The position numbers were made by a program, and so were the translations under genes. A stretch of DNA of 64,000 nt from Impatiens glandulifera (taxonomy: Eukaryota > Streptophyta > Magnoliopsida > Ericales > Balsaminaceae), in contig NC_061864.1 of the NCBI RefSeq assembly GCF_907164915.1, positions 18,388,484-18,452,483 of the forward strand, written 5' to 3'. This document shows, one piece after another, positions 25,385 through 36,280 of this stretch. The notes below the pieces were generated by a model that worked only from the letters and a program-made list of their open reading frames with translations, was not told the origin of the DNA and searched no databases. How positions within the stretch are numbered: position 1 is the first letter of the stretch; every line of letters starts with the position of its first letter.

Positions 25385-27820
25385 ATGATAAACCTAGGCA
25401 GGTCAAGAAGTCAGCCAAGGTACACAAGATCCATGTCCTTAGGAGGTAATAAGCTGATCTTTGAATTTCTGTGATTTTCTCTCATTTTCAAAATCTGGGT
25501 ATTTTATCTTCTGGCTGTTTGTGCAGGTATGGATTATGCAGATCCAAAAAAGAAGAACAACTATGTAGGCAAACTCTTATTGGTGGCTGTCCTAACTGCA
25601 ATATGCATTCTCTTGCTGAAACAATCACCAAATTTCAACACCCCAAGTCAAGTAAGTTTGTAATTTCCATATATTAGATGGTTGATGTGAGGAAAGACCC
25701 TTTTGGAATCTTGATTGTTTTTGTAATGATCATTATAGAGTTCTATGCCTTCCATTTGTTTCTAACTATCCTTTCTTCTCCAGTTCTCACGTCATGAACA
25801 GGGGGTTACTCACGTGCTTGTAACAGGAGGAGCTGGTTACATCGGTTCACATGCAGCTTTAAGGCTTCTTATGGACTCACATCGTGTCACAATAGTGGTA
25901 TTTCCTTAAGCTTCATTTAATTTATTATATAATTTTGTATACTAAAGGAAAACAGATGTGTGTGTGACAGGACAATCTTTCTCGAGGAAATCTAGGCGCT
26001 ATTAAGGTGTTGCAAGGGCTATTTCCCGAACCAGGAAGGCTTCAGTTTATTTATGCAGATCTGGGGGATTCCAGAGTTGTATCCTTTACTTAATTCCTTT
26101 ACATTATCTGAAATCTGTTTGAAAAAAGGAAATCCTTTTATCTTTGTTTCTGTTCCTTAATAAAAAAAAAATCAGGTGAATAAAATATTCTCCGAGAATG
26201 CATTTGATGCTGTCATGCATTTTGCAGCTGTTGCCTATGTTGGAGAGAGCACCCTTGATCCTCTTAAGTAAGTTTGTCCAAGATCATCTGTAAGAACATA
26301 CATCGATTATGTTCGTAGTAAAAAACTGAAAAATGTTGACTTGTTGTAATGATACAGGTATTATCATAACATCACATCGAATACTTTGGTTGTGTTAGAG
26401 GCAATGGCAACTCATGGTGTGAAGACATTAATATATTCTAGTACTTGTGCAACTTATGGTGAACCTGATAAAATGCCAATTACTGAATCAACTACCCAGG
26501 TGAGAAGAATACTCTTTAAGTATACAATTAAATTTCAGTTCTTATATAATTGGCTTCAATTGGAAACCTCCAACATCCAAATATATTTAATATAAATGTG
26601 TGGCTGGCTGGGAGACACTGGAAATTTGAGTATTAGACATTGCCTATGGTTGAAAGAACCGTTTCTGATTCACAATTTGTTTTAAATTTCCTAATTTTAG
26701 ACTGGATGTGAACTGAAATGCAGGTTCCTATCAATCCCTATGGAAAAGCAAAGAAGATGGCAGAAGATATCATCCTGGATTTTCATAAGAACTCAAATAT
26801 GGCTGTGATGATACTAAGGTAGTTTCGCCGACTATTTATTTCAATTATAGGGTCCTTCCATTTGTAATCTTGAGAAAGAAAGTCGAGATTGATTATTTTT
26901 TTTGAAAGTTTCATTCATCCAATTTTTTGTGGAGTGCACAAAAAGACAGTAGAAACCAACTTATGACAATCCAAAACAGCCAAACAGTCAGCAGTCTAAC
27001 AAAGGAAAATAAACTCAAAAGAACATCAAAAGAAATGATATAGAAAATTATGAATTGTAAGAGACAAGATTTGATTAACACAATTGATATATGCGTATAA
27101 ATTGTAGGTACTTTAATGTAATTGGCTCTGATCCAGAGGGTAGACTAGGAGAAGCTCCTAGACCTGAACTGCGTGAGCATGGACGTATATCCGGTGCTTG
27201 TTTTGATGCTGCTCGTGGGATCATTCCCGGGCTAAAGGTTCCAACTGCTTTTTTCTTTTATTTTTTGAATTTGTTTAGATAAGCAGCTAGAGAACTTATC
27301 ATTTGTTGGTTGTTTCACTGTGTTACAGGTAAGAGGAACGGACTATAGTACTCGAGATGGTACTTGCATAAGGGATTATATTGATGTCAACGATCTGGTT
27401 GATGCTCATGTTAAAGCCCTCGAGAAAGCCTTACCAGGGAAAGTAGGAATCTACAATGTTGGAACCGGAAAAGGTTTGCCCTTTCTCACTCGAAGGATAT
27501 CTACTGGAGAATTGGAATTCTTAATAATATCGAAAACAGGTTTTGCTAACAGGGGTGTGATTTGTATTGTCTCAGGTAGGACGGTTAGAGAGTTTGTTGA
27601 TGCATGTATGAAGGCAACCGGAGCTAAGATCAAAGTTGAATTCTTGGAAAGGCGACCTGGGGATTATGCTGAAGTTTACAGTGACCCAACAAAGATAAGA
27701 GAAGAACTGAACTGGACAGCGAAATATACAGATCTTCAACAGAGCTTGCAAACAGCTTGGATATGGCAGAAATCGCATCACAATGGCTATGGGGTGTCGT
27801 CGGTATATGTATCCTCTTAG
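25385..27820 (+). CDS. UXE: UDP-arabinose 4-epimerase (UDP-xylose 4-epimerase), Golgi type II membrane form
   Basis: Interconverts UDP-xylose and UDP-L-arabinopyranose in the Golgi, supplying arabinose for wall polysaccharides and glycoproteins. Ten coding exons join in frame: 25385-25445, 25527-25651, 25784-25897, 25971-26078, 26176-26267, 26358-26499, 26724-26818, 27108-27237, 27329-27473, 27576-27820; 418 residues, the length usual for MUR4/UXE proteins. Visible are a short cytosolic tail, a membrane anchor (about 32-52), the NAD-binding TGGAGYIG (76-83), catalytic Ser in YSSTCATYG (193-201) and Y220-x-x-x-K224. The ending GVSSVYVSS is also family-like. The intron 27474-27575 has a weak donor (GTTTGC), is 102 bases and has no in-frame stop. 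The intron at 26819-27107 appears to hold a reversed LINE tail. Convergent with the P450 gene, 412 bases away. Confidence 0.95.
26889..27065 (-). mobile_element. Probable LINE 3' tail inside a UXE intron
   Basis: Read on the minus strand, the segment ends TTGGATGAATGAAACTTTC followed by an A-rich run. That resembles the 3' end of plant L1-type elements with their poly(A) tail. No target duplication could be defined. Weak call. Confidence 0.35.
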
Positions 27821-28232
27821 AGGAGGAGGATATGAATTCAACTTATGAAGATGAGTCCTGAATTCAGGGCTCTCATTTACAGAGAAGTTTAACTAATCAT
27901 AGAAGAAGAAGATGGAATCATTGAAGGTTTGTGAAAATTCTTTTCCCCTCTTTTTTAACTTTGAATATTATGGGGGAGGATAGTCTGAGATGGATGTAGT
28001 AGTTAGGCAGCTCATTTTTCTACTTTCATGTATTGAATTCAACATTATTATATTTGTCTGATAGTAATAATTCTAAAGTTTTGCTTGCCTTATATTGTCA
28101 ATTGAGTAATTGGACTTTTAATCAGTACAAATTGAACCATCTATAGATCAAATTTTAACACTTTTTAAACTTGTTGAACTTAGAACATTGAAAAATATAT
28201 AAGTATAAACAATAATACAGATGATAACAATT
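27821..28232. other. Convergent 3' flanks of UXE and P450
   Basis: No open frame of note. The left part should hold the UXE 3' UTR (+) and the right part the P450 3' UTR (-). A TATTGTCAATTGAGTAAT stretch near 28092 has no assigned role. Confidence 0.5.
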
Positions 28233-30939
28233 TTAGTGAGCATGAAGATGAACAAGCAACCCTTTCTCAGGAGTTGGCATCATATCTCCCACCACCTTCT
28301 CCAATGGATCCATCACCTCCCATTTGTATCTCTTCACCACATTATGAACGAAACTTAACACTGCTAACCGAGCGTATTCCTTCCCCGGGCACAACCTTGG
28401 ACCGCCTCCAAATGGGGTGAATGTGTACGGCTGCATCTTGTCTCCTTCGAATCTCGATGGGTCAAACTTCTCTGGATTTGGGAAGTACTCCGGATTCATG
28501 TTTGTAGTGCTCACCGTCCAATATAACTGCATTCATGACCACAAAACTCAAAATTATTCGAAAAGAAGACACCACATATATATTTTTTTTTGGTTTAATC
28601 TTCGATAACAAACCTTCCATCCTTTGGGGATTGTATAACCGGCGTAGGTGAAATCGACGAGAACTTCCCTGAAAGTGCCTTGTAGTGGAGGAACAAGTCT
28701 CATCACCTCGCACATTACATTCCATGAGTATTTCATCTTGCCCAAGTCATCCCAATTTAACAATTCTCCATCCTTCTTATCATTTGAAATCTCCATTTGC
28801 TCTATAATTTATTCAACACAATTTTAGTTCTTCATTTTTGTTTATACTTTTCTTTCTTTGTCGTTTAATCAATTTCAAACATGTTAGAATTATTATAAAA
28901 GTATCATAGAAAAAGATGAAAAGTTGACTTTGTCTCATATAAAAACAGAGATTCCTTTCAAACTTTGAAATATAGAATAGACCATGCTGGCTGTTTTGAT
29001 AACATTCTTTTTCACGTTAGGTGAGATCATTAAAAATAAAATGTACATCTCTATCAGAAAGAAATTATAATGATATAAAAGTAACATGATTACAAAAAAT
29101 GTGCAACTTTTTTATATCACAAAAAACTTTATATACTAATAAAGTAATCTAATTTGAATAATGATATAAAATACTTGTTTTTTCAAATAATTTAATGTTT
29201 TTTTTTTGTCATGAAATTGTATTGATGTTTGTTTTAATAAAAAAGAGTTATAATTTTGTTTTACGTACCCAAGTAGACTCTTTGGTAAATAGTTGGATGA
29301 AGGCCAACATATTTCATAAAGAAAGTCATGGTTGTGGAGATTGTGCTATAACCGGCCACAAGCAGCCCCATCATTTTATCAGCAATCTCGGCCTCGGGCA
29401 TAAACTTTCCGGTCGGATCCGAGACAATAATCATATGCGAGAGTATGTCCATCGCAGGAGCACCACTAGCTATCGCCGCCTTCTTCTCGCCTATCACCGC
29501 CCTCAATTCCTTCCTAATGGCTTCGGCTGCTTTGGTTGCACGATAGAAGATGGTGCCAGGAAAATTGGAGATGATGGAGTGCATCCCATTGGTAATATCG
29601 TCAAAATGTTCGACTAACCGGGCTATGCGCTCCGGATGGTCAATCCCGAGAAAGAAACGACATGCGAGGCTGAGTGTGATGGTTTTCGAAAGAGAATGGA
29701 CTGGAACTTCGCTCTTGCCATACCAGCTACTACCGATAAGCTGCTGAGTCATGGCATCCATTTTTGGTAGGTATCTATCGTTTTAATGTAACAAATATTG
29801 AGTTAGTTAGATTAAATTGAGTCAAAATAATCTTTAGAAAAATGAGAATTTTCTTTTAATAAATATGTTCCTCCAAAAAAAATAAAATACTTTAAATAAA
29901 TGATTGCATTTCAATGACAAAAATGAATATTTATAAATACAATTGGGAAAAAATGTTTATTTGAAGTATGGAATTTGGAAGGAAATAAATACTAGTATCT
30001 TTGGTACTAAATATAGAAGTGATGAAAATTTTAGTAAAAATAATTTATTAGTAAAATTGGAATATAATTTTTTTTTTAAATAATATCATATTTATCTAAC
30101 TCAAGTACAATTTACTCATATTTTTTAAATATTTTGTTCATGTCTCCATAAAAGCTAAACTATATATCCAACAGGGTGCATCAATGACAATAATAACGAA
30201 AAATAACATCGATATTTGTAATTTTTCACCGCTTTCTTTATAATGAATTAGGTATATTTTGTTTGTTTGATATTATATTTTACGAAAAAAATTTAACACT
30301 GTTATACACAGACTTGCAAAACTCGAGAAAAATCAAATAATTTCTCTATTTTGTCTCTTTCTCCTACTTTTACATTTTCCAACCAATGAAGGTGATGTCA
30401 CGTCATTCCCTCACCAAATTCTCTCACTAAATTATCTCCCTCTATCACTCCTCAGTTAAATATGGTATTCTTCTTGATTAATTATATTATATGTACCTTA
30501 CTAGGGCTTCCGGTTTGAAGAAACCGGGAGTACGGATGACCTTTGTCTCGACTTCGGCGGCAGCGACGGTAACGGCGGTGGCTTTGGTCCGGTAAGAGCG
30601 GAAGAGGCGTTGCATGGGATGTGGACGGAAGGCAGTGAAGAGTTTTTGCTCGTTGGAAAAAAGAAACTTGTGACCGTTTGGCCCACAAATGACGACGGTT
30701 TTCTCGCCGAGAATCTTGGTCTTGAAGATGTCGGGAGAGTATCTTTTCATCCGTTCGCCGACGAAGTTCTCTGGCTTGCCGAAGAGAAATTCGATTGTTT
30801 CTCCGATGAACGGCCATCCGAAGCTCCCCGGCGGTAGTTTTAAGTTAGGATGATCATATCGCCGGAGATTTCTAATTAAGGCGATGAGTAGGAGAGAGAT
30901 AATTAGAAAGACAAGGAGAGAGAGTAAATCGAACTCCAT
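28233..30939 (-). CDS. Cytochrome P450, CYP716-like (triterpenoid oxidase type)
   Basis: Four exons on the minus strand join in frame: 30497-30939, 29269-29774, 28614-28801, 28233-28526; 476 residues. An ER signal-anchor (about 5-24) is followed by the hinge [13 protein letters not shown], the ExxR pair E348/R351, the FDPSRF segment and the haem loop [10 protein letters not shown] with Cys425. Together with EQMEI after exon 2 these place it near CYP716, whose studied members oxidise triterpene scaffolds such as beta-amyrin at the ER; the substrate here is unknown. Oddity: the I-helix reads AGYST (288-292), with Ser291 where most P450s have Asp or Glu. No frame breaks seen. A TATA-like AT tract lies at 30989-31002. 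No oxidosqualene cyclase or other triterpene gene is nearby. Confidence 0.9.
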
Positions 30940-30988
30940 AGCAGGTTCGATCGTCTTCTTCTTCTTCTTCGAAGGAGATGAGATGGGG

Positions 30989-31002
30989 TTTATTTATTTA
31001 TG
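30989..31002 (-). promoter_or_regulatory. TATA-like box of the P450 gene
   Basis: CATAAATAAATAAA on the minus strand, 50-63 bases upstream of the ATG, followed by a GA-rich leader. Confidence 0.4.
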
Positions 31003-32229
31003 GAGAATTAGATCGAGTCAAAGGTTTTGTTAATTGTTTTCATTTTCATGTTTGAATGAGAAAGCTAGCTAATTCAAATATTCAACAATAAAACACATTT
31101 CTTCTCATTGCCGGCATGCTGGTTTTAGTGGCTTTCAACTTTTCTTTTTCTTTCTTAAAAATAATACAAAAAAATAATATAAATATTAAAATTAATTAAA
31201 ATAAGTTAGCTAAATTCATCTCAATTTTAACTTGTATATAAAATTATAAACAAATATTTATTTTATTGGGAGAATCTTCAAATAAAGAAGAGTGTTTAGT
31301 CCTCTTAGTCTAGCTAATATTTGATTTTCACTTATTAAAAAAAAAAAATAAGTCTTAAATGTTTCCCTCAAAATCTTGTTCTCTGTAAATATATAAATAT
31401 AAGGGTAATATATATTTTGAAATATTTTCTTATATGATAATTTTTTTATACATTTCATTTTGTTTTAATTTACTCTATTATTGACACTTGTCAACTTTTT
31501 TTACAACTAGACAAACAACATGATTACATGTTATTACAATTCTTTTTTAATTACAATAAAAATGTTATTTTATAAACTTTTCCTCTTCTCTTTTTCTCTC
31601 TTCACGCAAACATGCACTAACAAAACTTATTGTAACACTTGTGTTATTATCTATTTTAGAATTTCTGCTCTTATTAAATTACTTGATAATTCAATCACAA
31701 GAATATTCAATTTAGTTTTTCTGGAATTAGTTTTTGGATTTTCTATGGATACTTAATTATACAAGGAAATATATATTAGAAAAACAATCTCTTGGCCGGT
31801 GAAAGAGTTTTCCGAGCAACTTCTCATCTTTGTCTACCAAAGTAGGAGAAGATATTCGTGCAATAGAAATTGATTAAAATTTTGATTTTGAAGATTGTGC
31901 AAGAGAAATTGATCTTTGACTTCTTTGGCTGGAGAAGAGAAATTTATTAAAATTTTGATTTTGAAGAAATAACTAGTAAATATGAGAAAAAAAGTTTTGG
32001 TGTTTTAATTATGAAAAAAAAGTGTGTGGGTGGGGAGGGAAGAGAAAGAATAGAAGAGTTTTATGTTTAAGTTTAAAAAAATTGGTTTGTAATTAAAAAT
32101 AGCTGTAAAGACAAAAATGTTTAAGTTTAAAAATGTAGAAAAAAATTGGTTTAAGCAAAACGATCAAGCATTACATGAAAATAATAAATAACAAATAAAA
32201 AATAAAAAAATAATACTTAATAATACGAC
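31003..32229. other. Gene-free interval upstream of the P450
   Basis: AT-rich. Contains an imperfect direct repeat holding ATTAAAATTTTGATTTTGAA at about 31874 and 31939. No supportable gene. Confidence 0.5.
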
Positions 32230-32524
32230 AGACTCTACTGACTTTCTTGAACTAATCTCGTAAAGCATATCATATAATAATAATATTATAAATGATGCTC
32301 ATCAGACAACTACGATCATTGAAAGTTCGACGATTTTTCTCCAGCCAGCAGATAGTCCACCACAGAATGATTGAGATGATAACCAAAATATGTACGTATG
32401 TCTGCTGCTGTAAAAAAGTTGAAGGTATCAATGAAGTAGTAAAATTAAATAAAAATAAATATATATGGAGTTTTATGAAATATATTAATTTAGATGAAGA
32501 TATTTGGTATAAAATAGGAATCAA
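32230..32524 (-). pseudogene. LINE reverse-transcriptase 3' relic, second copy
   Basis: The minus-strand frame contains ILWWTICWLEKNRRTFNDRS. This matches the terminal WxxW...RNxRxF region of plant LINE ORF2 and, at DNA level, the relic at 4480-4840 (shared ATGATTGAGATGATAA, TTGAAAGTTCGA). Only about 100 codons survive. 32525-34657 shows no gene; an 67-codon minus frame at 33459-33662 has no recognisable features. Confidence 0.5.
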
Positions 32525-34666
32525 CTTAATTATCTGTTACCTCTCAATATCATTAGTTATTTTAACTTGCTTTCTGTGATAAATTAATCATATAATTAAC
32601 TTATTTTAGTGTATAAATCAATTTGATGGAACTTTAATAATAAATTCCTCATGATTTTAGTCAATTCCCAACAATTCGCATGATGAGTATTTTTTATTTT
32701 TAGTTTGTTGCTATTTTTTAGCATCTGATTATTGTTTCATCTTGGTCATAATTTTATTTTTTGTTTATATGTTGTCAATTAATAACGTTTAAATAATAAT
32801 AATAAATTAAAAGAAGAAGAAGTCAATGAAAGATGATACATTAAAGAAAAAAACTCATAAAATGAATAATGAGTCTTCAGATTTTTTAAAAAAAATTACT
32901 ATTGAGATTATTTAAATGACTTACTTTGAGTTATTAGGTGAAAAATCTTGAAATTATATTTAATGAAAATACATTTTTTTTATATAAAATAAAGAGTAAT
33001 TTGATATTTTAGTTTGATAAATTGATGGTTAAGATGATGATTGTTTATTTATTTATTTAAATAATCTTTGTGGAGAGTAATTTATAATGAATTTAAAATA
33101 AAATGTTACAAATTGGAGTTTTCATTTAAAATAGCCTTAAATGAATGGAGAAAGTGTCAAACTTAGAAATTTTTAGTAAAAGTCTCCTTCAATGACTGCC
33201 AACTCCACTGGTCTTCTTAATCACTTTGAATCTATACACTTCAATTTCACGACAAATTAATTAATATCATTCTTTGAACTTTGAATGTAGAATGAATAAT
33301 ATTTATTTATTTTCTTGACCAGAGAGTATTTTTCGGGTGACTTAGTGTGTTGAATTTGAATGTGTATATTTAATCTATCATAGTTATTATATTTTATGTA
33401 TCAATATTATAGTTTGATTTATGATGGTAAGCTAATTTTTATTTAATCATGATCTAAATTATTTGATACAGTATGTCACAATATTTGACAAAAGTAAAAT
33501 AAAGGTAGACTTTTCCAAATTATAACCCAAAACAATTATATACAGGACAATCCATAAAAAGAAGAACAAAGAAATTGTAGGCATCATTGATCCATCAAGA
33601 TTCAGAAAACATAAGCTAGGTGAGATTATCTTCATCAAAAACCTCTTTTTGTTTCGTTGCATGCGATCTTTAATGCACTCATATTCATATATAAGGACAG
33701 ATTCAGGATTTAAGGTTGGGTGAACTTGAATTTAGTATATATATATATTTATATATATCAAAAATATTATAATGTTTAAAAGAGTTGAACTCTATAAGTA
33801 AAAAATAAATGATGTGTTGTTAGATAAAATTTTCATTAGTGATTTTGGATGGTACATATAGTGATGAAAATTTTTCATTAATTTGACGTATTCTCTCTTT
33901 TTAAATAAGCAGATTGACATTTCATTATTTTATATACTTATACATAATTTGAATATTTGATGGAACAATTAAATGTAAGGTTGAAAAAACATAAAAAAAA
34001 TATATTTAAAAAAAAATAGAAGAAAATAAAAATTATAAGAAAAAATTAAATAGAAATAAATTTTACCTCTTTTGGGAATTAAAAAATATACATAAGAATT
34101 TTATTGAAAATAATTAGAGAAAAGAGAATTAATAAAATAAAATCTAAATTTTGTGTTTGCATAAAAAAAAATTACCAACGAAAATTAATGTTAGATCTAT
34201 GGAAGAATTAAGGTATACCTAATTTTATTTTATTATATATATAATATAATATAAAATATATTATTTTTTATAAATTTTGATTTTTACAAATAACTTCATA
34301 GCTTGAAAAATCACTCAAATCCAACAACAAATTTCGCATAATCTCAAAATATATGAACTTCTTAGTTTGTTCAAATGAAATTTGAGACTTAAACTTGAAG
34401 TTGAGTGTTTATTTACCTCCTCCTCTAAGATCATAGACCTACAGCTCTAGCTTTTTATTTAATTCTGCCAGAGAGCTAAAAATGTGGTGAAGGATAAAAA
34501 AGATTTTTGCAAAAGAAAAAGTCCTATGAGAAACAATTTTATTTTTTTAAATTTAAATATCTTTTCAATTTCAGACTGACAAATTAATAAAAGGAAAAAA
34601 ATTGTAAATCAAAGTAATAACACATGAATTTTGTTTCTGAATGATTAAAATTGTGATAATTAGAAC

Positions 34667-35348
34667 CATTGTTTTAAAATATGCGGGGTTTATCCCGCCG
34701 ACCGCAAAACGGTTTAATGGACGGTCCAATTTTAACTTTAATACGTTAACCTTACGAACCCGTCAAAATCCGGTCCGGTCCGATCAGACGGTTCTACCGA
34801 ACAACAGAACCAGAAATTTCCGCTTCGAAAGGTCCATGTGATTGTATAGTATCCTTATCTTTTCTTTCTTCTTGTTTTTTTGGGTCTGCTCCTTCGTCTG
34901 AACCGGGAGCAAAGGTTTTGCCATTTCTTAACTGAAAACCGAATCCATTGCAGAGATAAAACCAAAATCAGATCTCTGAGATAGAGAAAGAAAGCGGAGA
35001 AACATGCATGAAAGCAAATGAAGTTTTTAGGTTGTCAATGACTATCATCTCAAGATCTCATCCCTTCCTCGCTTATCAATCTGCATATTATCATTATTTA
35101 TGTATAGTTTTAATTTTTGATATTTTAAATTATAGATAATGTGATATTAATTTAATGGACAAAATATTTAGTTTAATTAATATTTATTTGATTATTTATA
35201 TATATATATATAAGTGACATACTAATATATTTAAATTTATTTATTTTTTAAAAATAATTAAAGTCCGGTTCAACCAGTGGTTTAGACCGGTGGAAACAAA
35301 GTTCACTCAAAAAAACGGGTTGATGACCGGAACGATTTTCAAAACAAT
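34667..35348. mobile_element. hAT-like non-autonomous element
   Basis: Ends are inverted: ATTGTTTTAAAAT at the left and ATTTTCAAAACAAT at the right. Flanks AATTAGAAC (34658-34666) and AATTAAAAC (35349-35357) make an 8/9 target duplication. Both terminal regions carry CCGGTCCGGT or CCGGTT motifs and are GC-richer than the surroundings. No transposase frame. Classification rests on ends and duplication length only. Confidence 0.5.
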
Positions 35349-35357
35349 AATTAAAAC

Positions 35358-35985
35358 GACATATGTGACCATTCAACTTTCAAATTTTATAAAATAAAAA
35401 CTATTCAAGTTTTAATCTTAAATAACAATTAAACTTTAAAAAAAATAATAAATATTTAAAATAAAAAGAATAAGTTTAAGTCGCATAAAACAATAAACCT
35501 CCGAGAGTAAGTCTGATTTATAGAGATTTGGTGAGATGAAGTTTTATTTAATTATTATTATGGCAGCTAAAAGTTGGGTCTAACAATAATTGTTGGATTC
35601 TGCTTAACAACAATTAAAGTCCAATTAAAATCGTTTAATGAATATGAAGTGTTAGTTTCTCAAAAGTTAAAAGAGAAAATCATTATTAGGTAACTTTTAA
35701 ATCTAAAACTGTTATTATATATACATATATATAATTTTATTTATAATGTTTTAAACTGAAGTATAAAATATTACGACTCAAATATAATTATTATTATTAT
35801 ATATATATATATATTTGTGAATTAATCAAATATTTTCTTATCGATTATAATTTAAATATTAGGAAAGTTTTTATATAATATATAATATATTTTATTTTAT
35901 TATAAATATATATTTTTATGGGACAATATTCATATGATTTTAGAAATTTAGATTTTAGATATAGAATTACCAAAGATAAAACGGT
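35358..35985. other. Intergenic DNA upstream of NPL4
   Basis: AT-rich with several short (TA)n runs (35720, 35800). No gene. Confidence 0.5.
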
Positions 35986-36280
35986 TGAAGGCCCAATTAG
36001 AAGCCCAAATAATAAAACTAAAGTATATATTGTGACATGGCAAGATATTATTGGATGTAGTATAAGATTCACGAGACCCTAAAAGCAGATAATTCCGTCT
36101 TCTCTGTATCTTCTTCCCCACGGAGAGTACCTGATTCTGTGAACTATCTCTCTCTATATACAGCAACTACTCTCTCTCCTCAAGATCCTTCTTTTATAGA
36201 TTAACTCTCTTCTTCCTACGCTGAAATCTATTTTAAACATCGATCGTTTCAAGATAAATTAAAAGAGAAGATTACCGAAG
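35986..36280 (+). promoter_or_regulatory. NPL4 promoter and 5' UTR
   Basis: GGCCCA and AGCCCA motifs at about 35990-36010 are of the type common in promoters of plant housekeeping genes. A TATATA at 36155-36161 sits about 120 bases before the start codon. The interval is CT-rich near the likely transcription start. Confidence 0.45.

Noticed and set aside
24722..28232. Functional clustering of UXE with the neighbouring P450 as a biosynthetic gene cluster
   Set aside because: No triterpene synthase, UGT or acyltransferase nearby; UXE is a general nucleotide-sugar enzyme.
33459..33662. 67-codon minus-strand frame
   Set aside because: Hydrophobic, no recognisable family, no splice partners or promoter signals.
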